From: UBA1858 sp964636225
GTDB taxonomy: Bacteria; Pseudomonadota; Gammaproteobacteria; UBA4575
DNA length: 24,589 bases
Direction: 5' to 3'
NCBI GenBank assembly: GCA_964636225.1
Contig: CAZWQM010000021.1
Coordinates: 1-24,589, forward strand
Of this stretch, positions 10,006-17,543 are shown piece by piece. The position numbers and the translations under genes are program-made. The notes under the pieces are model-generated. The model worked only from the letters and a program-made list of their open reading frames with translations, did no database searches and had not been told where the DNA came from. Position 1 is the first letter of the stretch. Each line of letters begins with the position of its first letter.

Positions 10006-11288
10006 GCAGCGTCTTCCTGTGCTGACACCATGCTGTGACCATGCTTAACATAATGTACAAACTCTTCGCGATAATGCTGAATAAAACTTTGCACGGGCAT
10101 GGCAGCAGCGTCACCCAGTGCGCATATGGTACGTCCTTTTATTTTGCCCGCTACGTCATCCAGGGTGTCGATATCGCTTAATGTGCCTTCACCATTAACA
10201 ATTCTTGTCAACATACGATACAGCCAACCGGTACCTTCCCGACATGGCGTGCACTGGCCACAGGATTCAGAAAAATAAAAACGCGATATTCGACGCAGCA
10301 CCTGAACCATGTCAGTTTGCTCATCCATGATCACCACTGCACCCGAACCCAGAAAAGAACCGATGCCCATGATAGAGTCATAGTCCATATTTGTTTCCAT
10401 CATGATTTCAGCGGGAATAACCGGAACAGAAGAACCACCCGGAATGACAGCTTTAAGCGTTCTGTTTTTCCACACACCACCCGCCATTGTTAATAGTTCA
10501 CTAAAAGGTGTCCCCAATGGAATTTCATAGTTGCCTGGCTTAGCGACATGTCCAGAAACCGAAAAACATTTCACTCCCCCATTATTTGGAATTCCCAAAC
10601 CTGCAAACCATTCCGGACCTTTATGAATAATCGAAGGAATCGAGGCCAGACTTTCTGTGTTATTAATCGTAGTAGGGCAACCATATAACCCATAGGCGGC
10701 GGGAAATGGAGGTTTAAATCTGGGCTGACCTTTCTTACCTTCAAGTGATTCCAGCAATGCCGTTTCTTCACCACATATATAAGCACCGGCGCCGAGCACA
10801 TCATGCAGTTCATAATCAAAACCAGAGTCCAGAATATTTTTCCCCAAGTAGCCCTGCTCATAAGCTTCAGTCAGTGCGCCCTTAAACCGCTTATAGGGTT
10901 CATCCATAAATTCGCCACGCATATAGTTATAACCGGCAGTAGCACCAATGGCGTAGCCGGCAATAATCATTCCTTCTACCAATGCATGTGGATTAAAACG
11001 AAGGATATCGCGATCTTTGCAGGTACCTGGCTCGGACTCATCCGAATTGCAGACAAGATAAGTGGCTTTACCGGTATTTCTGGGCATAAAGCTCCACTTT
11101 AAACCAGTGGGGAAACCCGCACCTCCACGACCTCTCAAACCGGAAGCTTTGACCATCTCTACTACATCTTCAGGTGAAATTTTATCGCGCAGGATTTTTT
11201 CTAGCGCCTGGTATCCACCGACCTGTCGATAAGTTTCAAGTGACCAGGGCTGATTCAGGTTACGTGTTTTATATACAACGTCGTCCAT
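10002..11288 (-). CDS. nuoF: NADH-quinone oxidoreductase subunit F (NADH/FMN-binding)
   Basis: Subunit that oxidises NADH with FMN and passes electrons through cluster N3, cytoplasmic. At 428 aa it has normal length. Visible motifs: the glycine-rich nucleotide-binding loop GLRGRGGAGFPTGLKW (residues 50-65), the FMN region GAGAYICGEETALLESLEG (166-184), and the [4Fe-4S] ligands C343, C346, C349 (ESCGQCTPCREG) and C389 (TICALGDA). It starts 2 nt after nuoE and its stop overlaps the nuoG start by 4 nt. Intact. Confidence 0.98.
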   Translation of the reverse strand: MDDVVYKTRNLNQPWSLETYRQVGGYQALEKILRDKISPEDVVEMVKASGLRGRGGAGFPTGLKWSFMPRNTGKATYLVCNSDESEPGTCKDRDILRFNPHALVEGMIIAGYAIGATAGYNYMRGEFMDEPYKRFKGALTEAYEQGYLGKNILDSGFDYELHDVLGAGAYICGEETALLESLEGKKGQPRFKPPFPAAYGLYGCPTTINNTESLASIPSIIHKGPEWFAGLGIPNNGGVKCFSVSGHVAKPGNYEIPLGTPFSELLTMAGGVWKNRTLKAVIPGGSSVPVIPAEIMMETNMDYDSIMGIGSFLGSGAVVIMDEQTDMVQVLRRISRFYFSESCGQCTPCREGTGWLYRMLTRIVNGEGTLSDIDTLDDVAGKIKGRTICALGDAAAMPVQSFIQHYREEFVHYVKHGHSMVSAQEDAA

Positions 11289-11290
11289 GC

Positions 11291-11794
11291 CTAATCCAGT
11301 GATTGCAAAATCTCATCGACTTTGTCTTCAGTTAAGTTTTCATAATAAACATGATTCACCTGCATCATCGGCGCACCACAACAGGCCGCCAGACATTCCT
11401 CTTCCTGCTTCAGGTAAAACTTTCCATCCTGCGTGCTTTCGCCACATTTAATATCCAGCTTTTCTTCCAGATAATTCAGTATTTGTTCGCCACCACGCAA
11501 CATACACGATAAATTAGTACACACAGCTATGGTATGTTTCCCCACCGGTTCTAGCTCAAACATGGAATAAAATGAAGCTACCTCATACACTGCGATGGCG
11601 GGCATTTCCAGCTTAATCGCAAGTGCGTCCATTTGTTTAACAGGAAGGAACCCATACTCGTGTTGTATGGCATGTAAGCCTCCCAGCACTGCAGACTGTT
11701 TTTGATTCTCAGGAAAGTGCTGCAACCAGTCGTTCACATGATGCATTACGACTTCTGACAATTTATTGTTAATCGTTTTGGAATCGGCCATCAC
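11291..11794 (-). CDS. nuoE: NADH-quinone oxidoreductase subunit E (2Fe-2S)
   Basis: Thioredoxin-like [2Fe-2S] subunit of the NADH module carrying cluster N1a, about 167 aa. Ligand candidates are C92 and C97 (VCTNLSCMLRGG) and C134 and C138 (EECLAACCGAP), matching the family pattern. The first possible start is GTG at 11794, followed immediately by ATG at 11791; the product starting MADSKT is equally likely. Either start is within 1 to 4 nt of the nuoD stop, and the stop is 2 nt before nuoF. Intact. Confidence 0.96.
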   Translation of the reverse strand: MMADSKTINNKLSEVVMHHVNDWLQHFPENQKQSAVLGGLHAIQHEYGFLPVKQMDALAIKLEMPAIAVYEVASFYSMFELEPVGKHTIAVCTNLSCMLRGGEQILNYLEEKLDIKCGESTQDGKFYLKQEEECLAACCGAPMMQVNHVYYENLTEDKVDEILQSLD

Positions 11795-11795
11795 G

Positions 11796-13049
11796 TTACC
11801 TGTCTATCTCGCCAAACACGATGTCCTGAGTACCAATCACTGCAACCACATCGGCAATCATATGACCTTTAACCATTTCATCCAGTGACGCCAGATGTGC
11901 AAAACCGGGCGCTCGAATTTTCAAACGATAAGGTTTATTCGCACCATCCGATACCAGATAAACACCAAACTCACCTTTGGGATGCTCTATTGCGCTATAC
12001 ACTTCACCGGGAGGCAGACAATAGCCTTCCGTAAATAATTTAAAATGATGAATCAGCGCTTCCATATTGTCTTTCATATCCGCACGTGCAGGTGGCGTAA
12101 CTTTATGGTCATCTAACATTACTGGACCTTTATTATTTCTTAGCCACTCAATGCATTGTTTTATAATTTCATTGGACTGACGCATTTCTTCAATACGAAC
12201 CAGGTAACGATCATAACAGTCACCATTCACACCAACCGGAATAAAGAAATTCATTCGATCGTAGACTTCATAGGGTTGTTTACGACGCAAATCCCACTCC
12301 ACACCCGAGCCTCTGAGCATAGGCCCGGTAAAACCCAACTGCAGTGCACGTTCTGGTGAGACAATGCCAATATTTACAGTGCGCTGCTTCCAGATTCGGT
12401 TATCAGTTAATAGCGTTTCGTACTCATCTACACATGCAGGAAAGCGATGCGTAAACGATTCTATAAAATCCAATAGAGACCCTGATCTTTCTTCATTTAG
12501 CTGGTTGACTTCTTTGTCACTGCGCCACTTAGAAGTTTGATATTGAGGCATGCTTTCAGGCAAGTCACGATATACACCCCCGGGTCGATAATATGTTGCA
12601 TGCATGCGTGCGCCCGATACAGCCTCATAGCAATCCATTAAATCTTCTCGCTCCCTGAAGGCATACAAGAACATGGACATCGCCCCTACATCCAGCGCGT
12701 GCGCGCCCAGCCATAATAGGTGATTTAATATTCGAGTAATTTCATCAAACATGACACGTATGTATTGCGCACGTTCTGGTGCTTCGATACCCAACAGTTT
12801 TTCTATCGCCAGCACATAGCCATGCTCATTACACATCATAGATACATAATCGAGTCTGTCCATGTAACCAATACTTTGGTTATAAGGTTTGCTTTCAGCT
12901 AACTTTTCAGTACCTCTGTGCAACAAGCCCACATGTGGGTCGGCACGCTCGATGACTTCTCCATCCAGTTCTAGGATTAGACGTAACACACCATGCGCCG
13001 CAGGATGTTGCGGACCAAAGTTCATTGTATAATTACGAATCTCAGCCAT
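11796..13049 (-). CDS. nuoD: NADH-quinone oxidoreductase subunit D (49 kDa-type)
   Basis: Subunit derived from the large subunit of NiFe hydrogenases; with NuoB it builds the quinone-reduction site of complex I. At 417 aa it is the stand-alone form, not the NuoCD fusion of Enterobacterales. The quinone-binding pair known from Thermus (His and Tyr 49 residues apart) is visible as H19 in PQHPAAHGVLRL and Y68 in IGYMDRLDYVSMM. Further conserved segments include the C-terminal VFGEIDR. It starts 3 nt after nuoC and ends 1 to 4 nt before nuoE. Intact. Confidence 0.97.
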   Translation of the reverse strand: MAEIRNYTMNFGPQHPAAHGVLRLILELDGEVIERADPHVGLLHRGTEKLAESKPYNQSIGYMDRLDYVSMMCNEHGYVLAIEKLLGIEAPERAQYIRVMFDEITRILNHLLWLGAHALDVGAMSMFLYAFREREDLMDCYEAVSGARMHATYYRPGGVYRDLPESMPQYQTSKWRSDKEVNQLNEERSGSLLDFIESFTHRFPACVDEYETLLTDNRIWKQRTVNIGIVSPERALQLGFTGPMLRGSGVEWDLRRKQPYEVYDRMNFFIPVGVNGDCYDRYLVRIEEMRQSNEIIKQCIEWLRNNKGPVMLDDHKVTPPARADMKDNMEALIHHFKLFTEGYCLPPGEVYSAIEHPKGEFGVYLVSDGANKPYRLKIRAPGFAHLASLDEMVKGHMIADVVAVIGTQDIVFGEIDR

Positions 13050-13052
13050 AAT

Positions 13053-13772
13053 TTATGATTCGCCAGATTTGATATCAGGATCATCAAGATAGCGATTATC
13101 CTCACGTATCACTTTGGGTACCAGAACACGCGGTTCGATACTCACAGGTTCATAGATAACTCGTTTCTTGTTTGGGTCATAGCGCATTTCCACATGACCC
13201 ACCAATGGGAAATCCTTGCGTAATGGATGGCCGACAAATCCATAATCGGTTAACAAACGACGCATATCAGGATGGCCATCAAAGACTATTCCATAAAGAT
13301 CAAACGCTTCACGCTCATACCAGTTCGCACTACTCCAAATAGTACAGACAGAATTTACTATGGGCGCATCATTATCTTCACAATAAATTTTGACTCGAAG
13401 ACGGTGATTGTTAGCTACTGATAACAAATGATAAACCACCGCAAATCGTGGCTCCTGCATATCAGGCTCAATCGGATTATCATCAAACGTAAAGCGCGCA
13501 AATGAATTTTTAGTAATGCCTCGAGAAAATCCTGATCCCGTAGCCTGTTGTGTTTTCCATTCATCATAACCATATTTAAGATAGTCAATTCCTGCTACAT
13601 CGATTAATTGATCAAAGTGGAATTCACTCTGATCGCGTAAACGAGTAAACACTTCAACAGCCTGAGCCGATTTTATAGTCAGAGTCAGTTCATTACGAAA
13701 TATATCAAGCTGACAATTTTCTTTATCAGCAAATTCACGCAATGTAGATTCAAAACTATCGTGCTGACTCAT
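13053..13772 (-). CDS. nuoC: NADH-quinone oxidoreductase subunit C (30 kDa-type)
   Basis: Scaffold subunit of the peripheral arm that supports NuoD and NuoB; it carries no cofactor. It has 239 aa. The family signature is plain: YEREAFDLYGIVFDGHPDMR, then RLLTDYGFVGHPLRKDFPLV (about residues 151-193). The N-terminal 100 residues are more variable, as usual. It starts 18 nt after nuoB and its stop is 3 nt before nuoD. Intact. Confidence 0.96.
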   Translation of the reverse strand: MSQHDSFESTLREFADKENCQLDIFRNELTLTIKSAQAVEVFTRLRDQSEFHFDQLIDVAGIDYLKYGYDEWKTQQATGSGFSRGITKNSFARFTFDDNPIEPDMQEPRFAVVYHLLSVANNHRLRVKIYCEDNDAPIVNSVCTIWSSANWYEREAFDLYGIVFDGHPDMRRLLTDYGFVGHPLRKDFPLVGHVEMRYDPNKKRVIYEPVSIEPRVLVPKVIREDNRYLDDPDIKSGES

Positions 13773-13790
13773 AAATAAAGATGGAATCTG

Positions 13791-14273
13791 TTAGCGTGAG
13801 ATAGTGTTAGTTCGGCGTATTTTATTTTGCAGTTGCAAAATTCCATACATCAAGGCTTCGGCAGTAGGGGGACAGCCCGGCACATAAATATCGACCGGGA
13901 CAATTCGGTCACAGCCCCTGACAACCGAGTAAGAATAATGATAATAGCCTCCCCCATTGGCGCAAGAACCCATGGAGATTACCCATTTTGGCTCCGGCAT
14001 TTGATCGTAAACTTTGCGCAGTGCCGGTGCCATTTTATTCACCAGTGTACCTGCAACAATCATCACATCAGACTGTCGTGGACTGGGTCGAAATACGACG
14101 CCAAAGCGATCCAGATCATAGCGGGATGCACCTGCGTGCATCATTTCTACCGCACAGCATGCCAAACCAAAAGTCATGGGCCACATTGATCCTGTACGCG
14201 CCCAGTTAACCAGCTCATCCAGTTTGCCTATCGCAAAACCCTGTTGCATGATTTTTTCAGTGTCTACTTGCAT
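13791..14273 (-). CDS. nuoB: NADH-quinone oxidoreductase subunit B (cluster N2)
   Basis: Subunit that carries [4Fe-4S] cluster N2, the last electron carrier before quinone. It has 160 aa. The four ligands fit the family: the tandem pair C39/C40 (FGLACCAVEMM), C104 (SMGSCANGGGYY) and C134 (YVPGCPPTAEAL). The start ATG at 14273 lies 26 nt after the nuoA stop. The N-terminus is short before the conserved region. Intact. Confidence 0.98.
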   Translation of the reverse strand: MQVDTEKIMQQGFAIGKLDELVNWARTGSMWPMTFGLACCAVEMMHAGASRYDLDRFGVVFRPSPRQSDVMIVAGTLVNKMAPALRKVYDQMPEPKWVISMGSCANGGGYYHYSYSVVRGCDRIVPVDIYVPGCPPTAEALMYGILQLQNKIRRTNTISR

Positions 14274-14299
14274 TCCCGAAAGTCATTATTGATTTTTAT

Positions 14300-14656
14300 T
14301 TAGGCCCAGTTAAGCGCACCTTTTTTCCATTCATAGATAAAACCAATAATGAGAATGGTCAAAAAGAAAGCCATAGCCAACAGCCCGGGTATACCAATAT
14401 CGCGTAGCGCCACCGCCCACGGAAACAGAAAGGCTATTTCAAGATCGAAAATAATAAATAGAATGGCAACCAGATAGTAGCGTACATCAAATCGACTTCG
14501 CGAATCTTCAAAAGCTTCAAAGCCGCATTCATAAGGCGAATCCTTGCCGGCTTCAGGCACGCGTTTGCCCAACAACATTCCTGCAATGATGGGCACTATT
14601 CCAACCACCAGCGCGATGGAGAGAAATATTAGAATTGGAAGGTAGCTCTGAAGCAT
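14300..14656 (-). CDS. nuoA: NADH-quinone oxidoreductase subunit A
   Basis: First gene of the nuo operon, 118 aa, with three predicted membrane helices (about residues 6-28, 60-82, 88-110). The loop SPYECGFEAFEDSRSRFDVR with C44 is the conserved element that lies near the quinone cavity and changes conformation in the active/deactive states of related enzymes. D71 and E73 in FIIFDLEIAFLFPW are the conserved membrane acids. An upstream untranslated region of about 200 nt probably holds the operon promoter. Confidence 0.97.
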   Translation of the reverse strand: MLQSYLPILIFLSIALVVGIVPIIAGMLLGKRVPEAGKDSPYECGFEAFEDSRSRFDVRYYLVAILFIIFDLEIAFLFPWAVALRDIGIPGLLAMAFFLTILIIGFIYEWKKGALNWA

Positions 14657-14721
14657 ATCAGTAATAATTTTTATAGTTATCGATTATGCCGCGGCCCAAA
14701 TACCCTATAGACCACACACCG

Positions 14722-14750
14722 ATATTAAGCCCCAGGCGAAGGGAACACAA
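14722..14750 (-). promoter_or_regulatory. Candidate sigma70-type promoter for the nuo operon
   Basis: On the minus strand TTGTGT (14750-14745) is separated by 17 nt from TAATAT (14727-14722), about 65 nt before the nuoA start. The -35 match is weak, so this is a best guess. The 14657-14867 interval between the upstream gene's terminator and nuoA contains no ORF and is where a nuo promoter should lie. I do not see a clear FNR- or ArcA-type operator. Confidence 0.3.
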
Positions 14751-14867
14751 ATTGACACAATATATAGGAGGATAAATATAAGGAATTGGATGATTTGTGT
14801 GCAATATTCATCATGAGGCAATGAATTGAGCAATTGACGTGAACAGAATGGAGAATTACTTGATCAC

Positions 14868-14894
14868 AAAAAAGGCTGCGTTATGCAGCCTTTT
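14868..14894 (-). terminator. Intrinsic terminator after the PEP-CTERM pseudogene
   Basis: A perfect 10-bp stem AAAAGGCTGC/GCAGCCTTTT (14870-14879 and 14885-14894) with a 5-nt loop is followed on the minus strand by a T-run, 22 nt beyond the pseudogene stop. The plus strand also has T-rich sequence after the stem, so it could act in both directions. It insulates nuo from upstream transcription. Confidence 0.85.
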
Positions 14895-14916
14895 AAATTT
14901 TCTTTTTTTTCAGCGT

Positions 14917-15601
14917 TTAGCCGCCAGCATTGCCAGATTGATTTCTACGACTAAAACCAATCAAACCGATCCGTACGGTACCCAGCAACCATACGGCTGC
15001 GGGAACAGGAACGTTAGTCACAAACGATTCGCTGGAATCGCATTCATTCTCGAGCTCACTGACACAGCCTAATACGTTGATGGATCTGACATGCCGACCC
15101 AGTCTTAATGCGCCACTTTCAATGGCATCGGTCACATCACTTAAAGGACCTAGCAGAGCAAAGATAATCTCCAGCGTGCCGCCTGGAACGATCGGCGCAT
15201 CCGGTATCTGTCCTGTAAAGTCGGAATCCAAGGCAAAATCGGTAACAAAATTAGGATCAACTGAGTTTCCACTGGGAAGACTGGGGGGCGACTCTAAGAT
15301 TCCACTAGGGATCACTGGAGAGAAAATTACCGAGACTCTCAATTCCATCAAAGTAGACTTCTGTGACTTCACCGGTGTCGACTCCAATATTGGCATGTCA
15401 GACTGTAAAAACAACCTCTGTTTGCATATCCATGGCATCCAGATCCGTCTCCGCCACCATGAGGCTGAATACAGAATTGGTTCCAGTGCAGTTATTGGTA
15501 TTATTATTGGTAATACAACCAAAGCCATAGGTCATGGCAGAAGCATTTGTGGAAATAATCAGGGCTGTTCCGATAAAAGCCGCTTTAAATAACTTATTGA
15601 C
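14917..15601 (-). pseudogene. Decayed PEP-CTERM (VPxPA) exported protein gene
   Basis: Reconstructed, this is a protein of about 227 aa resembling exosortase substrates. The N-terminus is a signal peptide (LFKAAFIGTALIISTNASA, cleavage after about residue 22), followed by MTYGFGCITNNNTNNC. The middle has EVYFDGIESLGNFLSSD. The C-terminus has SGALRLGRHV, then ESFVTN, VPVPAAVWLLG, a hydrophobic stretch and basic SRRN, which is a PEP-CTERM sorting tripartite tail. Three defects are visible. The first codon that fits a start, at 15601-15599, is GTC (one base from GTG), with no ATG/GTG/TTG in frame between it and the upstream stop. TGA interrupts the frame at 15400-15398. One extra C in CCC (15310-15308) shifts the frame onto TAG (15307-15305), after which the reading frame resumes through to 14917. 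The C-terminal membrane segment also has an arginine (GTVRIGL). No exosortase gene lies in the window. The function is unknown. Confidence 0.8.
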
Positions 15602-15994
15602 TAGTGTTCTCTCAGATGTCCCCAGCGATCAAGCTGTCAAATTTTTGTTTTTATTACGATGAACTCTACAGATTGGTATATTAAATTACTATGAATTTTT
15701 TATTATAAACCTTTGATTTAAAATGGATATTTATAAACCGTGAGTTACTTGAGAAAGTTAGATTAATCTATTAAGAAAACGCGAGAAATGACGTTGTTTT
15801 TTAAATTGTAAGCGATCGATAGAAAATTATCTGAAGGCATGATGTCGGATTAGGGATAGATTTCTGCGACAATTAAATATCGACGGGTATCCATACCAAA
15901 CAATTAAATTATTATTTTAGAAATGAAAAGTAACCAGTAGTACCGCGTTGAGTTACTACGATATCTGCGACTCTACTTTTATACTTTTTTAATC
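15602..15994. other. AT-rich gene-free interval between tRNA-Leu and the PEP-CTERM pseudogene
   Basis: About 390 nt without a supportable gene on either strand. It holds a TATAAT hexamer on the minus strand (15707-15702), about 100 nt before the pseudogene, but without a convincing -35 partner. It also holds two copies of GGTTTATAA-like sequence near 15703-15745, a 13-bp match to the 3' end of secG (15828-15840), and a 6-bp hairpin at 15937-15959. The AT bias and lack of genes fit a decaying insertion or a former promoter region. Confidence 0.6.
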
Positions 15995-16079
15995 TGGTGC
16001 CGATGGCCGGAGTCGAACCGGCACAGCTTTCGCCACTGCCCCCTCAAGACAGCGTGTCTACCAATTCCACCACATCGGC
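15995..16079 (-). tRNA. tRNA-Leu(GAG), leuU-like
   Basis: An 85-nt class II tRNA with encoded CCA. The acceptor stem GCCGATG/CATCGGC pairs perfectly over 7 bp. The anticodon stem CTGTC/GGCAG encloses the loop TTGAGGG with anticodon GAG at 16045-16043. The long variable arm and the T arm (CCGGTTCGACTCCGG) are as expected for leucine. It lies 27 nt after the secG stop, in the same place as leuU after secG in E. coli, and is probably processed from the secG transcript. Confidence 0.98.
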
Positions 16080-16106
16080 TAATGATTAAGCTTGGATGAT
16101 ATGAAG

Positions 16107-16619
16107 TTACTGAGGGATATCTGAAGGCATGGATTTCTGCATATCCTTCTCGATTTTGTCTTCGGTATTTTCCATTGCCTCTTGCGAGATCACAGCAGCT
16201 TCTTCAGATGATTTTTCTATCTGATCTGCCTGCTTATCAATTTCACCTTTTATAATATCGAGCATTTCCTCGCTGGTTGTACCTTCCGGCACATTAATCA
16301 GGCCAGGAATATCTGAAGCAGATTCTGGAAGTTCCATAGCCTGCTCCTGAGTGGCGGACTGCATGACACTATCGGTCACATCGCGGTGACTGGCAAGGTA
16401 TGCGAGAACAATACTGTTAATAAAGAATGCTGTTGCCAAAATAGCTGTAGTACGTGTCATGAAAGAACCAGAGCCTTTGGCTCCAAACACTGTACCTGAA
16501 GAACCGCCACCACCAAATGCGGCTCCTGCACTAGCCCCTTGACCTTGCTGTAATAATACAAAGCCAATTAAGCCAGCAGCAATTAGCACGTCCAATGAAA
16601 CCAAAATACTATATAACAT
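16107..16619 (-). CDS. secG: Preprotein translocase subunit SecG, with long acidic tail
   Basis: Auxiliary membrane subunit of the SecYEG protein channel. The first 77 residues give the family core: helix 1 (about 4-23), the glycine-rich loop QQGQGASAGAAFGGGGSSG then TVFGAKGSGSFMTRTT, and helix 2 (about 58-77). The total length of 170 aa exceeds the usual 75 to 115 aa because of a charged, mostly acidic tail of about 93 residues rich in Glu, Asp, Ser, Met and Gln. The tail has low complexity and probably lies on one side of the membrane. It starts 25 nt after the tpiA stop and precedes tRNA-Leu. The reading frame is intact. Confidence 0.95.
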   Translation of the reverse strand: MLYSILVSLDVLIAAGLIGFVLLQQGQGASAGAAFGGGGSSGTVFGAKGSGSFMTRTTAILATAFFINSIVLAYLASHRDVTDSVMQSATQEQAMELPESASDIPGLINVPEGTTSEEMLDIIKGEIDKQADQIEKSSEEAAVISQEAMENTEDKIEKDMQKSMPSDIPQ

Positions 16620-16644
16620 TCGTCACTACCGTTTTTTTGTAATC

Positions 16645-17403
16645 CTATTTAGAAGAACTTGCAGATACAATAGCATTGAATTGTTCTGCATCCAGGGAGG
16701 CGCCACCAATCAATCCTCCATCGATATCCGGCTTGGAAAACAATTCCGCCGCATTATTGGCATTCACGCTTCCACCGTAAAGAATCCTTATCCCTTTTGC
16801 TACCTCAACCGATTGTGCAGCTATTTCCGAGCGTATCATCTCGTGCACATCCTGCGCCTGTTCAGGCGTAGCCGTCTTTCCCGTACCTATCGCCCAGATT
16901 GGCTCATAAGCCAGTACAGCATTTCGCATGTTGGCAATGCCCGCTTTTTCCACTACCGCTCTGACCTGTCTGACAATTGTTTCCTGCATGACTCCCTGCT
17001 CACGCTGAGCAAGGCTCTCACCCACACACAATATCGGGGTCAATTCTGCGGCTTGTATGCGTAAAAATTTATTGGCAACAATGGCATCCGTCTCAGCAAA
17101 ATACTCACGTCTTTCAGAATGCCCGACAATACAATACTGACAACCCATTTCGACAAGCATTTCCGCAGACACTTCCCCAGTGTAGGCGCCACTTTGATAC
17201 TCGGACACAGACTGGGCTCCTAAAAACACATTAGCTGCGGTTATATGTCGTTTCACATTAGCTAAATATGTAAATGGTGGACAAATAACAACATCCACGC
17301 CTTGTAGACCATCACTATGTGAGTTGACTGCGGAAACCAGTGAATCTGCCATTTCAAGGCTGCCATTGAGTTTCCAGTTTGCCGCTACAACGGGTCTGCG
17401 CAT
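16645..17403 (-). CDS. tpiA: Triosephosphate isomerase
   Basis: Cytoplasmic glycolytic enzyme interconverting dihydroxyacetone phosphate and glyceraldehyde 3-phosphate. I chose ATG at 17403 (252 aa, MRRPVVAANWKLNGS), which matches the family N-terminus; an in-frame TTG at 17436 would add 11 unneeded residues. The catalytic set is complete: K11 in NWKLNG, H95 in CIVGHSERREYF, E167 in AYEPIWAIGTGKTA, and the phosphate-binding LYGGSVNANN and DGGLIGGASL. It lies between glmM and secG, a common arrangement in Gammaproteobacteria. No clear Shine-Dalgarno sequence precedes the start. Confidence 0.97.
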   Translation of the reverse strand: MRRPVVAANWKLNGSLEMADSLVSAVNSHSDGLQGVDVVICPPFTYLANVKRHITAANVFLGAQSVSEYQSGAYTGEVSAEMLVEMGCQYCIVGHSERREYFAETDAIVANKFLRIQAAELTPILCVGESLAQREQGVMQETIVRQVRAVVEKAGIANMRNAVLAYEPIWAIGTGKTATPEQAQDVHEMIRSEIAAQSVEVAKGIRILYGGSVNANNAAELFSKPDIDGGLIGGASLDAEQFNAIVSASSSK

Positions 17404-17481
17404 TAAATTAACCAACTTACAGAATGGAGCGCGCAAGCTTACCTAGCGCACATAAGAAATTCAATCCGGAAAGTAGCAAAA

Positions 17482-17520
17482 CCGCGCTAATTTAAAGCGA
17501 CATGGGTAATTTAAGCGCGG
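17482..17520 (-). terminator. Possible hairpin or attenuator between glmM and tpiA
   Basis: On the minus strand CCGCGCT (17520-17514) can pair with AGCGCGG (17488-17482). The stem may extend by two A:T pairs past a one-base bulge, and TTTT follows. The loop is long (about 20-25 nt), so it may be a partial terminator between glmM and tpiA rather than a strong stop. Confidence 0.35.
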
Positions 17521-17543
17521 AAAAGCTTCGAGTCAGGCAAATC

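Noticed and set aside
14752..14780. Plus-strand TTGACA with a TAAATA-like hexamer
   Set aside because: No plus-strand gene follows, the -10 match is poor, and spacing is not optimal.
15403..15528. ATG at 15528 as the true start of an intact 203-aa protein on the minus strand
   Set aside because: The first part of that translation (MALVVLPIIIPITALEPILY and onward) is out of frame with the signal peptide and YFDG segment that match the C-terminal family, so the intact-looking frame is an artefact of the frameshift.
15077..15592. Plus-strand open frame of 171 codons across the PEP-CTERM region
   Set aside because: It runs antisense to clear homology with signal peptide and VPxPA tail on the minus strand; its translation shows no recognisable domain and no good ribosome site.
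15631..15647. TTGACA on the minus strand before the PEP-CTERM gene as a -35 element
   Set aside because: No -10 hexamer lies at 16-18 nt, and the position would leave almost no leader before the coding region.
15937..15959. 6-bp hairpin GTAGTA/TACTAC downstream of tRNA-Leu as a terminator
   Set aside because: The stem is short with an 11-nt loop and no T-run follows on the minus strand.
17404..17436. TTG at 17436 as the tpiA start
   Set aside because: It adds 11 residues absent from the family, while ATG at 17403 gives the standard N-terminus.
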